In this document: one piece after another, positions 38,825 to 50,546 of the stretch
How the letters are laid out: the number at the start of each line of letters is the position of its first letter
How positions within the stretch are numbered: the stretch's first letter is position 1
Source: Galaxea fascicularis
Taxonomy: Eukaryota; Cnidaria; Anthozoa; Scleractinia; Euphylliidae
Assembly (NCBI GenBank): GCA_948470475.1
Contig: OX419340.1
Location: 19,864,480-19,928,479 of the forward strand
Reading direction: 5' to 3'
DNA length: 64,000 nt
Notes under the pieces: generated by a model
The model's input: only the letters and a program-made list of their open reading frames with translations
Told to the model about the DNA's origin: nothing
The model's database searches: none
Program-made: the position numbers and the translations under genes

Positions 38825-39007
38825 TTAAATAAATGAAAGGCGTTCGTTAATACCGTGGGGATTAAGGGTGCCGATTTGGAAGATGAATTTTTGTTCCAGA
38901 TTCTTGCGGCTTTCCGTCGTACCTTGATGTAGGGAAAGGCCGCAGGGGTATCCCTCATAAGGGTTAGGGTGAGGGCCCGCCCGAGCATGTCCCGATAATA
39001 ATTTCAA
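38825..39007 (-). pseudogene. C-terminal fragment of a GIY-YIG/Penelope-like protein
   Basis: The minus strand reads HQGTTESRKNLEQKFIFQIG and then TLNPHGINERLSFI. The E-x-x-x-I/FQ...TL.P.G.N pattern is the usual end of GIY-YIG domains in Penelope-like and related retroelements. Only this tail is seen. Confidence 0.4.
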
Positions 39008-39074
39008 AATGGCGTCTAGCGTTAGAAAACACGTGTCCTGAAAATGAATTCAAAATGGAGCTTGAGAGGCAAGC

Positions 39075-39755
39075 ATGGCGGCCATGAGCTTTCGAGCTCC
39101 TCTGATACTCGTACTTTTTGCGCTAACTTTGATCAATAGCCAGGAAAATGACAATAATGGTTATGCTTTTAAGTTCAACATCGGTTCTACTAGCTGTGTG
39201 TCTAAGGTCTTCTCGCCGAGAACTTCAGGGATTACATCCCTTGTTATCAGCCCGATTTCACGGAGTTCGATTCCCGCCATCTTGGATTCCAAATGCAACA
39301 CGTTTTCAAGAGGTCTACTCTTATCTCTCCTGATGGCTAGTGGAAATATCAAAGTGAATCCTGGCCCTTCTTACAAATATCCTTGTGGAATCTGCTCGAA
39401 ACCTGTCAAATCAAACCAACGAGGAATTCAATGCGATTTCTGCGACAACTGGTATCACGTTGATTGTATGCAAATGAGCACTCTCATCTACGATGCTCTC
39501 GCCCATTCATCGTGCATCTGGGAATGTTCATCATGTGGCCTGCCAAATTTTTCAAGCTCTCTATTGGAGTCCTCTGATACTATCGCCCTCTCAAATTACT
39601 TCTCGCCGCTAAACCAGACGTCGCCTGATTCATCCATCTCTCAAATAAACACTTCTTCAGCACCTTACCCCGGCGCAGTCTTCACCAACACCAACTCGGG
39701 TAGCAAGATCAAATGGCAACCAATGTCTGAAATTTCTGACTGTAAACTGCCGTAG
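39075..39755 (+). CDS. LINE ORF1: signal-like N-terminus, 2A-like motif, PHD finger
   Basis: The protein has 226 residues. The first 23 residues look like a signal peptide (RAPLILVLFALTLINSQ). At about residues 89-98 SGNIKVNPGP fits the 2A ribosome-skipping consensus ending NPG|P. A PHD-type zinc cluster follows: CGICSKPVKSNQRGIQCDFC, then WYHVDCM and CSSCGLP. 2A motifs near the N-terminus of LINE proteins are known from sea urchins and other invertebrates and can decide between secretion and cytosolic release. The frame ends where the endonuclease begins; frameshifts follow. Confidence 0.75.
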   Translation: MAAMSFRAPLILVLFALTLINSQENDNNGYAFKFNIGSTSCVSKVFSPRTSGITSLVISPISRSSIPAILDSKCNTFSRGLLLSLLMASGNIKVNPGPSYKYPCGICSKPVKSNQRGIQCDFCDNWYHVDCMQMSTLIYDALAHSSCIWECSSCGLPNFSSSLLESSDTIALSNYFSPLNQTSPDSSISQINTSSAPYPGAVFTNTNSGSKIKWQPMSEISDCKLP

Positions 39756-39768
39756 CCTCAGAAGCCAA

Positions 39769-42700
39769 TTGAAACGTGACGATCTATGCCTGCTGGTAAA
39801 CACCCACGAACCAGATATAATTAATGCAACCGAAACCCATCTCGACAGTAATATATCGTCATCTGAATTGGGTCTCCAAGACTATGAAATATTCCGAAAC
39901 CACAGACCCGACCACGAAATGCCTGGTGGAGGGGGTCTTGATTGCCGTAAAGAAAAACATCATTGCCTCTGAGATGACCGTGAATCGTAATACCTATCTG
40001 GAAGCTGTGTGGTGTAAAATTCAGATCGTGGGATGTAAGCCGTTGCTTAATAGCTGTTTCTACAGAAAGCCAACAAACGACCTGGATCCAATAACAAAAT
40101 TGGACGAGGAAATATATAATCTGACATCAACCAACAAGTTACCTAGTGTATTGCTAACTGGAGATTTTAACCTGCCTCACATTAACTGGGACACTCAGGA
40201 GCGTGAGAACAAATTTACCATCAAACCTAATCCTCAATACGGTATGCAAGTAAACCAGGCGATGGTAGATCTGGCCCTGCGAAATTCTTTGAGCCAGCAC
40301 ATCTCTGAACCCACTAGGGGATCAAACATCCTAGATCTTGTTTTTACAACATGCCCAGCTTTAATTCAGAAAACAACAATACACGCAGGCATGAGTGACC
40401 ACGATTGTGTCATCACTGACCTAAACCTAAAAGTACCTCGACTGAAAATGAGACCAAGGAAAATCTTTTTTTATAAACGTGCCAATGTTGACAAATTGAA
40501 AGAAGAAATTGAAAGTGCCTGGGTGGAATTTTATAGCACTCAACAACAGCAACAGCTAGATGAAAGAGCGGACAACCCTATCTTAAATATTGAAGATGCC
40601 TGGCTATATTTTAAACGTACCATCCCGATTGCAACTGAACGAAATGTCCGCACTAAGCAAAGGAGAGATGGAACGTTCCCTGGATCACCCCATCCTTAAG
40701 AAGACTAATTCGTAAAAAAACAACGTCTCTATAACATTGCAAAGAAATCTAATGACACTCAAGACTGGAAAAAGTTCAAAGAGTTAAGAAAGGCTGGTAA
40801 GCCTAAACTTGTACAAGCTCGAAACAACTATGTCCTAAACCTTCTTGACTTGCCTAACGAAGACGGCTCACCTAAAACAAGCAAACGGTTTTGGTCATAC
40901 ATCAAATCCACCAGAAAAGATAAACTTGGAGATGGTACCCTGAAATCTGGAAATACAGAAATTACAAACAGGGAGCAGAAAGCTGTTGACTGACCAATTT
41001 CTTCAGTTTTCACTGATGAAAATCTATTTAATATTCCAAACAAGGGCCCTAGTATGACTGCAGACATCTCCCCCCTGAAAATTGAAGTCCCAGGCATAAC
41101 ACGCTTACTAAGAAACATCAACGCCAAAAAGGCCTGTGGTCCTGACAAAATATCATGCTGGGTTCTGAAAGAAGCTGCGCCTGTCATTGCTCCATTTCTC
41201 CAATATATTTTTACTCTATAAGTACAAACAGGTCAAGTCCCAAGAGACTGGGTCACTGCAAATGTTACCCCTGTTTTCAAAAAAGGAAATCGCGAAGAGC
41301 CAAGTAATTACAGACCGATTTCTCTAACATCTGTGTCTTGCAAGATTATGGAACATATTATATACCGGCACATTATGAATCATCTTAACTCAAACTCTAT
41401 CCTGGTACATTATCAACACGGCTTCAGGCAACGCCGCTCTTGTGAAACACAACTGATTACAGTCATTGAATCAGTAGCGCGTAACCTTGACCTTGGCCAA
41501 CAAAGCGATTTGTTGTTACTCGACTTCGCAAAGGCATTCGACACAGTGCCCCACCGGCGATTGTTGAATAAATTGGATTTCTACGGAATTCGCGGTAACC
41601 TCAAGACATGGCTCGAACAATGGCTAACCACCCGACATCAAAGAGTGCTTGTTAATGGCGTATCATCTTCTGCAATTCCCGTGAGATCAGGTGTACCCCA
41701 GGGAACTGTGTTGGGCCCTCTTATGTTCCTCTTGTACATAAACGACATCGGTGAAAACATAAGGCGCAAATAGGCCTTTTTGCGGACGACGCCGTTTTGT
41801 ATGGTGTAATCAAAGATTGTGATGATGCAAGGTCACTACAGCAAGACTTAAACACACTCGTGGACTGGGCGGACACCTGGCAAATGTCGTTTAATGCAAA
41901 GAAGTGCACCATCCTAGGAGTCTCATGCTCGAAATGTCCAGTTGAATTTCAAGACACCATCCACGGAGAACCCCTGCAAACTGTAGATCACAGCAAATAC
42001 CTTGGAGTTGAACTATCCAGTGATCTAAATTGGGATGTTCATATTGCTGGCATTATAGGCAAAGCCAACAGATCTCTTGGCTTCATAAGAAGAAACCTAA
42101 ATAAGTGCCCGGAACAAGTAAAGGAGCAAGCCTATCTTACCTTAGTTAGACCACAGCTTGAGTATGGCTCCTGTACATGGGACCCGTACATTCAAAAACA
42201 GATAAAGGACCTTGAGAGTGTGCAGAGACGAGCGGCACGTTTTGTTAAAAATGAATACAGCACCACTCCTGATCAATCAGCGAGAATCAGAACAGTAAAG
42301 TACATCACCTTATTCCAGAAGCCTACAGCCCTCATTATAATTTTAGGCGCCAAAGAACATATAATGTACCGGCAGCCAAGACAAAGCGTTTCGCTAATTT
42401 GTTTTTCGTGAAGTGTGCGGCTGAAACCAACTCAAGTTTGAGATGAATGAGAACTTTTTAATAGAACTTTAAGCCATTATATTTATATTTATATTTGTAT
42501 AGTTTGTAGCTTGTAAATAATTACGCAATTCAGTATTTTACTGCGATGTGATTTAATAATAAACCAGTCTTTCTTCTTCTTCTTCTTCTTCTCTCTGTCA
42601 CGAAAATTCTGAATGATCTGAAATGGCCAACACTAAAGGACAGAAGGAAATTGGCACGACTCACAATGATGTTTAAAGTAGTTTCTGGTCTATCAGCGAT

Positions 42701-42917
42701 ACAATTTCCACCGTATATATTATTTAAAAGGCGACAGGGCACTAGGCAATTCCATCCCAAGAAATTCATTCAAGTTGGTGCTAAAAAAGACAACTACCAA
42801 CACAGTTTTATTGCACGTACAATCAGAGACTGGAACTCCTTACCAAATAGTATCATTGAGAAGCAGTCACCAGAAGCTTTCAAAAAGGACGTCATGTGCC
42901 ATCTTTCAAAACACTGA
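39769..42917 (+). pseudogene. LINE ORF2 endonuclease/reverse transcriptase, broken
   Basis: Endonuclease: DIINATETHLDS, then SCFYRKPTNDLDP, LTGDFNLPHINW and SDHDCVITD. Reverse transcriptase: YRPISLTSVSCKIMEHIIYR, LLLLDFAKAFDTVPH (motif A), VRSGVPQGTVLGPLMF (motif B'), then, in a shifted frame near 41775, GLFADDAVLY (catalytic pair). The thumb follows (YLGVELSSDLNWDVHI, LVRPQLEYGSCTWDPY). The C-terminus resumes after the insertion (SFIARTIRDWNSLPNSII). Breaks are near 39940, 40700, 41000, 41220 and 41773. Confidence 0.8.
42310..42592 (+). repeat. Insertion in the LINE: tail of another retroelement
   Basis: The reverse transcriptase homology breaks after EYSTTP and resumes near 42596. The inserted piece has a different coding tail, then AATAATAAACC and a (CTT)n tract. 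It looks like the 3' end of another LINE or a retrocopied 3' UTR. Confidence 0.45.
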
Positions 42918-43035
42918 CGTTTTAACTTAATACTCGCACTATAATTGTATGATAGGCACATGCGCATCTACACATCTGCCGTGATGGGATATACCGCCCT
43001 TTGCAGATTATACGATTAGAATTAGAATTAGAAAC

Positions 43036-43388
43036 GAATCAAAGAGGTGATGACTGAAAAAGTCCAAACATTGAATGCCATTGATACTAACATTGCGCGA
43101 CAACAGAAAAATGGCGAATGGCGCATTGCAGAAGAGTTAGCGGCTAAACGATTCAAGTCGAAACCTCTATCATGCAAGTCGTCAGGCGATGGATTCAAGA
43201 CGAAACCCTACGGAAAGCACCGATCTCGCAGTCTACGCAAACCGAAGTAGATACAAGTCGGTATTACGAACTGTTGTACGAAGCCATGTGTCAAGAACGG
43301 GATATGTGGAAGATGCGTAAGAGCGATTTGTTGGACTAATTGTTATGTGAGGATTGTTGTGTAGAGAAAGAAGAGGTGTATTACACCG
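43036..43388 (+). pseudogene. Polinton gene fragment related to the 21149 gene, 5' part
   Basis: In shifting frames it reads NGEWRIAEELAAKRF, then VVRRWIQDETLRKAP and YYELLYEAMCQERDMWKMRK, then, after a stop, LLCEDCCVEKEEVYY. This matches LYEKALRERDLWRARCDDLL...LCEYCEDEKNRVY of the gene at 21149. It is a diverged copy from another Polinton. The Gypsy element is inserted right after this point. Confidence 0.6.
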
Positions 43389-43507
43389 TGTAAGATCAAG
43401 CATTCAAAGATGGCTGACAACTCCAAGTGTGTTTATTCCATGTGTCTCGTCACGTGACATACATTGACTGACTAGGGAGGGGAGAGTAAACTGACATTTA
43501 TGTCACA
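43389..43507 (-). repeat. Gypsy 3' LTR (119 bp)
   Basis: Matches 47757-47875 base for base as far as I can compare. Very short for a Gypsy LTR. Confidence 0.9.
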
Positions 43508-43640
43508 TCCTACCCTTCTTGATATGAAATATAACACTTCAAACTAAAGTAAAATGATAAGCTAAACTGAAATAAATGTCACTGTCCCTGTTTTAAAGAA
43601 AATAAATCAACAACTGAACACAGTCTGTAGTTCTATGGGT

Positions 43641-46600
43641 CTACAGGTCAAGCCGGCTTGGTGCTACTACTTTACTGCCACTTCGGGTGACATATTGATC
43701 CGTAGTATTCTCCTTTGCCGGTTCCGGGTGCATGTCTTGCTTCTTGGATAAGATATCCGGCAACATGATAGGAACTCTAGCTTGGTCTGACTCAGCATCC
43801 CTTGGTGGCTCTTTGTCCTGGACTGCAATTTGATCTGCACAGGGAGACAATTCTGCATTCACAGCGCCATGCCCTGGTGCTGGGCAGACTCGTAGATGCT
43901 GCCTATTGCGGCCATACTTTCGACCATCTTCACCCTGCACCACATAAGATCTTGGTATATGGTGATGCTTGACTACAGTGGCTGGTTTCCATACTTTGGA
44001 GTTTGTCCAAGGCTGCATGCGAATTTTGGTTCCAGGCTCAAGTTTCTTGATGCCCCTACTTGCATGACGGTCATGATATTTCTTCTGATTCTCCTTGGTC
44101 TTTTCGAGGTACCTGGAGATTTCTTGCTGGTTGTTGCTTGCTGGTTGAAGCAAGCTTTCCATCATAGGCAACTTGTTTCTCAGCCTACGCCCCATCAGCA
44201 ATTGTGCTGGAGACAGGTCAATGTCTGGCAATGGTGTTGTTCGATAATCCAACAAGGCCAGGTACTGGTCATCGTTTTTTTTCCACAACTTCTTAACAGT
44301 TTGCACAGCTCTCTCGACTTCTCCATTGGCTTTTGGATAATGGGGTGAGGTGGTAGTGTGCTTAAAGCCATAATACTTGGCAAATTCTTCAAACTCACTA
44401 CTGCTGAACTGGGGGCCATTATCTGATACTACCTCTGCAGGGATCCTATGGACTCCAAACTGCCTTTTCAGCTCTTCTATCACAGCTCCACTTCGTAGGG
44501 ACTCCAACTTTGTGACTTCAATGAATTTGCTGCGGTAGCAGACAGAGAGTAAATAGTGTTCTCCGCGAAACTCAAATAGGTCAGTTCCAATCTTCTTCCA
44601 AGGAAGTGATGGTGGCACCGAGGGTTTCAGTGGCTCGGAGGGTTGATTCCTGGCGTAGTCTGCACACACACTACAATTGTGGACCATTTGCTCGATTTCT
44701 ACGGACATTCCAGGCCAAAATAATACCTCTCTGGCTCTTTGTCTGCATTTGACTATTCCTAAATGACTCCTGTGGATCTGACGGAGCATTTCCGGCTGAA
44801 GAGACTTTGGAACAATTAGGCGTGTTCCCTTGAATAGGAGTCCGTCCGCGGTGGCAACTTCATCTCGGAACGTCCAGTAGGGTCTTGCCTCCAAGGGAAC
44901 TTGTGGTTTTGTGTCTGGCCATCCATTTTTTACCATTGTAAGAACTGCTTGTAGCTCAGGGTCTATCTTCGTCTCCTTCTGGAATTCATTCCTTCTCTCA
45001 TCTGAAACTGAAAGGACCACATTTATCTCTTGGAATTCTTCATAGGCTCCACTGTCATTATTCTGCACAGATGCTTGGCTCAAGATGTCTGCCAGGACTT
45101 GTTTACAGCCAGGAAGGTAGCGTATTGTCACATCGTATCCACTAACATTGAGGATCATTTTCTGAAGTCTCAGGGGGACTTGTGATAAAGGTTTGCTGCT
45201 AATGGCTTGGAGAGGCTTATGATCTGTCTCAATCACAACACTTCTTCCATAGATGTACTGATGAAATTTGCGACAGGCAAAAACAACTGCTAACATTTCG
45301 GTTTCAATTGGCGAGTACCTTGTTTCAATGTCAGTAAGCGCTCGAGAGGCATAACATACGGGTTTGTTGTCTTGCAACAGCACTGCTCCCAGCCCCTTTC
45401 CACTTGCATCACACTGGATAGTTACTGGCTTATGGACATCATAGTATTGTAGAACTGGAGCTTGTGATACAAGCTGCTTGATCTTCTTGAAGCTCTCCCT
45501 CTGCGGACGGTCCCAGTGGAACAATACATCTGATTTCTCTAGCTATCTTAAGGGAGCGTCCACTTTGGACAGTCCAGGTAGATACCTGCTCAGAAACTGT
45601 ACGAAGCCAAGAAGCCGTTTCACATCTTCTTTTGTCTTTGGTTCTGGCATCTCATCGATGGCTTTAACCTTCTGGGGATCAATCTTCAGGCCCTCTGCGG
45701 TGAGTAGATGTCCTACGTAAGGCACCTCTTTCTGGCGGATCTTGCATTTCTCCTTGTTAAGTTTTAAACCCTTTTTTGATGCTCTTTCCAGAAATTTCTG
45801 CAGTCGTTCATCATGTGTTGTTTCATCTCCTGCGACGATTACGTCATCCATTATGACCTCAACACCATCCAGGTCTTCAACCATCTGGTCCATGGTTTTT
45901 TGGAAGTTTTCTGGGGCACATTTCACGCCTTGTGAACCTGTAACGTCCAATAGGAGTGTTAAAGGTGCATAGATGCGAGGACTCTTCATCTAGCTTTAAC
46001 TGCCAGAAGCCGCTTTTGGCATCTAGAATGCTGGAAGTATTGGCGCCTTGAAGACGACTAGCAACTTCATCGACAGTTTTCATAGGGTAATGGGACCTCT
46101 TCATGGCAGCATTTAAATCTCTCGGATCAATGCACAATCTCACTGCACCACTGGGCTTCTGGACTACCACTAGTGAGTTCACCCACTCTGTCGGTTCCTC
46201 TTGCCGCACAATAACTCCGAGCTGTTCCATCCTTTTCAGTTCTTCAACAACTTTCTCTCTCTGAGGTACTGGTATCTTCCTTGGGGAATGTACAACAGGA
46301 GTAGCACCATCAATCAGTTCAATGTGATACGTCCCAGGCAAGCATCCTAATCCTTTGAACAACTCTGGATAGTCATCTAACTCCACTGTTCTTGTAGGTG
46401 GTTTGCCGCCGGTTAGCTGGTGAACTCTCTTTAGTAGGCCAAGTTTGACACAGATGTTTCCACTAAGGACTGATTCTACTTCAGATTCTACAACAAAGAA
46501 CTTGACATTTTTGACATTATCTTTGTATTTCGCACTCAACACAACTTCTCCACAAGGTTTCAGTCTGTGCTTAGAGAAGGAAATCAACACAGTGTTCGTA

Positions 46601-47667
46601 GTTTTCAGCGGGGCTAGTGGTCTTCGCTTGAGATTGTTGTAAGTGCTCAGTGACATAACATTGGCTTTTGCACCACTATCCAGCTGGAAGCGAACTTCAG
46701 TATCCTCCACCTCAATGACTTCGTAAAACTGTTCGTCTTCTGGGACACAGCTTGACTTAACTGAGTAAACACACAACGAATCATCGCTTTCTTCATTGTC
46801 AGAGTCCCCTTCTGGTTCCGTGTCAGTTTCGGCTACTTCTTGTAACTGATGAACCTCTTTTGACAAACAGACTTTTGAGAAATGATTCATCTTTTTGCAG
46901 TATCCGCACTGCTGCCCCATTGCTGGACATTTCTTGTGTGTTTTATCGTAACCACACCGTCCGCATTTGTTTATCGGTTTCTTGTGCTTCGATTCGGCAT
47001 CCTTCGTTTCGGCGGTCTCAATTGGTGCCTTCCCTTTGTTTTTGTTTGAACGCGGCCGACGATTCCATGGCGGACGTTTTTCCTGATTCAGGGTATTGAC
47101 GGTTGGGTCTTCGTCGCTGGCAAGCCTTTTAAGACTGCTGAGGTTTGCTTCGTAATTTTGACCAATTTCGATGGCTTTTTCACATGTCAGCGCGTCAGCT
47201 TGGTCCAAGCACTTCTCACGCACTTTGGGATATTTACAACGAAAAACGATCGCGTCTCGAAACATTCGTTCTTCTTCTTGATAGCCACAGTCTTTCACTA
47301 GAATCTTCAGATCTATAACAAAAGAGTCAAAGCTCTTATTATCTCCCCGACGTCTTTCGTTGAATTTTAGGGCAGCCATAATGTGTTTTTTTCGGGGGGC
47401 GCAATGCTGTTCGAATTTCTTCAATACGACATTCAATTTCGCTGCATTTTCGGGTTTTGCGAATGTGAATCCTTCGAATACATCCAATCCTTTATCGCCT
47501 ACCCTCAGCTTCAGGTAGCTCACCTTCACGCTCTCTTCTTTCTCGTACAACGGACCCTCGAAAATACATTGTGCTTGTCGGTTGAAACGGCGCCATTCTT
47601 GATGCAAATCTTGAGCAGTCCACGATATCTCCGGAGGTTTGAATTTCGCCATTGAAGCTGTTTTCAC
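43641..47667 (-). pseudogene. Gypsy gag-pol polyprotein, one deletion and one stop
   Basis: Read from 47667: gag, with zinc knuckles (CGRCGYDKTHKKCPAMGQQC, then GYCKKMNHFSKVC); protease (FQLDSGAKANVMS); reverse transcriptase (EWVNSLVVVQKPSGAVRLCI, then VEVIMDDVIVAG catalytic MDD); RNase H (IQCDASGKGLGAVLLQ); integrase with HHCC zinc (HRSHLG...CSVCADY) and D-D-E (GTDLFEF, SDNGPQFSS, NGEVERAVQ). Gag, protease and pol are in one frame. A small deletion near 45975 removes a few residues and shifts frame before the conserved GVKCAPENFQ, and a TAG stop lies near 45541. Otherwise it is intact. Confidence 0.9.
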
Positions 47668-47756
47668 GATCGCTGTGAGTTCTGCGTTCTATTTTCAGTG
47701 AACGTTTTCGCTTGGTGGCGTGTTTTGGCGTGGAAAAGAAACTACTTCTGGCACCA

Positions 47757-47875
47757 TGTAAGATCAAGCATTCAAAGATGGCTGACAACTCCAAGTGTGT
47801 TTATTCCATGTGTCTCGTCACGTGACATACATTGACTGACTAGGGAGGGGAGAGTAAACTGACATTTATGTCACA
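47757..47875 (-). repeat. Gypsy 5' LTR (119 bp)
   Basis: Same sequence as 43389-43507. The primer-binding site follows directly on the minus strand. Confidence 0.9.
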
Positions 47876-47975
47876 CACCGGTTCGCGCGAGGAAATTATT
47901 GGTTGGATACCGGACCATTTCAACGGGAACTGTTATAAAGTGCGTTGTCGATTTCAAGACGGTTATGCTTAGGTA
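47876..47975 (+). pseudogene. Polinton gene fragment related to the 21149 gene, 3' part
   Basis: Continuation of 43036-43388 after the Gypsy insertion: REEIIGWIPDHFNGNCYKVR and then a stop. The Gypsy target duplication CACCG joins the two parts. AATAAA follows near 47974. Confidence 0.5.
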
Positions 47976-48290
47976 ATAAAAAAGATGACTCGGTTAAAAA
48001 GAAAAGAAAAAAAACATGGAAGGTGTCAGGGATCGAACCGACGACCCCTGGACTCACAAGCTCGATCATCAGGCGATGAATGCGCTTAGTAACGGTTACT
48101 AGGGACGCGCTGGACGCACGTGCGATAATAAAACAGACAGAATTGAAACAGTAAAAATCGTGTATAATCTAAGGTTACAATCAAATAATCCAAGTAAAAT
48201 AAGAAACTATCCAGCGAATATAAACAACGAAGGCGACAAAACATAACATGGCAAAATAGCGCGACATCCTACCTTAAAACAATAAATTAT
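47976..48290. other. Intergenic
   Basis: AT-rich. GGTCGTCGGTTCGATCCCTGACACC on the minus strand (about 48060-48036) resembles a tRNA T-arm and may be the edge of a SINE. No gene seen. Confidence 0.4.
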
Positions 48291-48293
48291 TTT

Positions 48294-48737
48294 CTAATTC
48301 GAAATCAAAGTGAAAATCATGGGCAAAAGTGTCAGGTAAATGGGAGAAGGGTTCTTCCGTAAAAGTTTGAAATTCAAACGGTAATTGTTCAGGTACAGTC
48401 TCCTTACTTTTGCGAGCCGCTTCCTAGCTAGCTGATCGAGTTCAGCGCGACGGCGACATGGTTGGCTATTATGTTCCTTTTCCCGCGCAACGGGTTCTGC
48501 TCCTTTCTGCCGAAAAAAACGTTTCCTGGCAAGCAAGGCGGTGACAAGAAAACCTGAAGATGTGTACGAGGAATCAGCGTGCGAGGGACCTTTTCGTTTA
48601 GGTAGAACGGAAGGCGAAGGACCATGTGATGTAGGTAGAACGGAAGGTGAAGGTTCGGCGATTGGACGCGCGAAGGTTTGGAGTGAAGTATCAGCAAGCG
48701 GACGTGTGAAGGTCTGTGTAAATGAAACTGATTGCAA
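48294..48737 (-). CDS. Unrecognised open frame with short repeats
   Basis: The frame has 147 codons. The N-terminal part holds repeats (LQTFARPIAEPSPSVLPTSH, PSPSVLPKRKGPSHAD). The middle is basic (ARKRFFRQKG). The repeats come from a degenerate minisatellite (GGTAGAACGGAAGG on the plus strand). It may not be a gene. Confidence 0.2.
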   Translation of the reverse strand: MQSVSFTQTFTRPLADTSLQTFARPIAEPSPSVLPTSHGPSPSVLPKRKGPSHADSSYTSSGFLVTALLARKRFFRQKGAEPVAREKEHNSQPCRRRAELDQLARKRLAKVRRLYLNNYRLNFKLLRKNPSPIYLTLLPMIFTLISN

Positions 48738-48775
48738 AGGATTGGGAGGTGAAGGGATGAGGGCTACTCGAAGAG

Positions 48776-48832
48776 AGTTAACCCGAATTAGGGTTAACCC
48801 GAATTAGGGTTAACCCGAAGAGGGTTACTCTG
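48776..48832. repeat. Short GGGTTAACCCGAA tandem repeat
   Basis: Three copies of a unit containing TTAGGGTTAACCCGAA. TTAGGG is the animal telomere unit, but this unit is palindromic and interstitial. Confidence 0.6.
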
Positions 48833-49022
48833 ACTTTGGCTGACAGAGCTGTCTTGAGGTGGGGGGTAGCAAGGGACAGCTCCTTGATCGTTTCCCAAAC
48901 TTCCCGGTTCCTTTCAAGCGTACTTACAGAAAAACTAAATGAGCATAGTACGCATACACAAAAGGAAAAGAACGCACACTAAATTATAACAGCAAAGGGG
49001 AACATCAACTTAAAGAAACTGC

Positions 49023-49436
<414 letters not shown>

Positions 49437-49439
49437 AGT

Positions 49440-50150
49440 AGTAGTAGTAAGAGTAGTTGTAATTAAAGCAGATCTGATGTGCTGTAACTTCTGTCCCAGT
49501 TGCATCCGCCATCCCATTATAGTTGACATCTTTTGATCAATGGAATCTACTGGAAATCCATATTTTTATTAAGTGTGACGGATACAGCTGATACAACGGG
49601 GGAGACCCCTTGCAGTTCAATTTCAAGAAACGCTATTTTTTAAATTCATTTAAGTTGTTTTGGATGCTGTATCTTTGAGAACTTTCATAAATCGCAGATC
49701 TTTCTTTGGATGTACCAAGGACAGCTATTTAATCACAATCACGCTCCAGTAAATAATACTCCAGCCCAAGAGTTCGTTTCATTAATTCTGGGGTTGTGTA
49801 TTTACCGTTAAAGCATTCAGATGACATGCTTTTATCGCGTTGATTACATGCCGGCATGTATGTTTGATTTGCGCCGCAAGATTTGTCCCAGATCCTTTAT
49901 CGGAGCACTTTTCGCCGAGGAGAGAATATCCACAGCGACATACCAAGCAAAAACCATGCTTGCTTCCACATTCTTAACAAAACTAATGTATTCTGCGATA
50001 ATGGAACATCTACAAACCGCATGCTTGGCACAGAATGCCTATGCTTGCCCACTTTTGAAGCACAAACAAAAAATTAAATTCTAAAAACAACTCTGGCGAT
50101 TATTATTTTGATTAATGCCCCATTATCCACTGTTTGTGAATTGTCAACGA
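49440..50150. other. Intergenic
   Basis: No certain gene. A plus-strand stretch near 49930-50070 reads CDNGTSTNRMLGTECLC, weakly like an EGF repeat, without the rest of a domain. Confidence 0.3.
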
Positions 50151-50450
50151 AGTTGACAACCCTTGTAAATTATACGGGGCATTTTTTGGCACCGTAGCAC
50201 CTTTTTGTCTTACATGTATGGCAACATGTACAACGCAACTGTGCTTGCGTTTGACAGCGATAATGTAATCCTTGTAACTTATTCGGGACATTTTTTTGCA
50301 CCGTAGCACCTTCTTTTTGTCTTACATGTATGGCAACATGTACAACGCAACTGTGCTTGCGTTTGACAGCGATTACGTAATCCTTGTAAATTGTTCGGGG
50401 CATTTTTTTTTGCACCGTAGCGCCTTCTTTTTTGTCTTACATGTATCAGC
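50150..50450 (+). repeat. Tandem repeat, unit about 110 bp
   Basis: GCACCGTAGC occurs at 50189, 50298 and 50412. Units share CTTACATGTATGGCAACATG and CTGTGCTTGCGTTTGACAGC. It lies just upstream of the TATA box of the helicase gene and may be part of its control region. Confidence 0.8.
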
Positions 50451-50494
50451 ACAAATATACCACACCGTGGAATTTTAACAATCTAGCCATCAAG

Positions 50495-50503
50495 CTATAA
50501 AAG
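50495..50503 (+). promoter_or_regulatory. TATA box CTATAAAAG of the SF3 helicase gene
   Basis: It lies 52 bases before the first-exon ATG at 50547, which is followed by a good splice donor. Confidence 0.55.
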
Positions 50504-50546
50504 TAGACCACCGAAAAACTAATTCCCCTTTCACTCGGTGACAGTC

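Larger units (their letters stand above)
39060..43033 (+). mobile_element. CR1-like LINE with 2A-like peptide and PHD finger
   Basis: ORF1 with a PHD finger is followed by an AP endonuclease and reverse transcriptase. The 3' end is a short ATTAGA-type repeat (ATTAGAATTAGAATTAGAA), as in CR1/L2 elements. Several frameshifts and one internal insertion (about 42310-42590) make it inactive. No target duplication was determined. Confidence 0.8.
43389..47875 (-). mobile_element. Gypsy/Ty3 LTR retrotransposon with identical LTRs
   Basis: It is 4,487 bp, bounded by the 5-bp duplication CACCG (43384-43388 and 47876-47880). LTRs of 119 bp begin TGTAAGATC and end TGTCACA in plus-strand view, and appear identical. 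On the minus strand a primer-binding site (TGGTGCCAGAAGTAGT, 47756-47741) adjoins the 5' LTR. A purine tract (AAGAAGGGTAGGAT) lies before the 3' LTR. Identical LTRs show a recent insertion, although the coding region is damaged. Confidence 0.93.

Noticed and set aside
48030..48065. tRNA half on the minus strand
   Set aside because: Only a T-arm-like part is recognisable; no D-arm or acceptor pairing.
48776..48832. True telomere
   Set aside because: Only three short palindromic units inside the window; interstitial.
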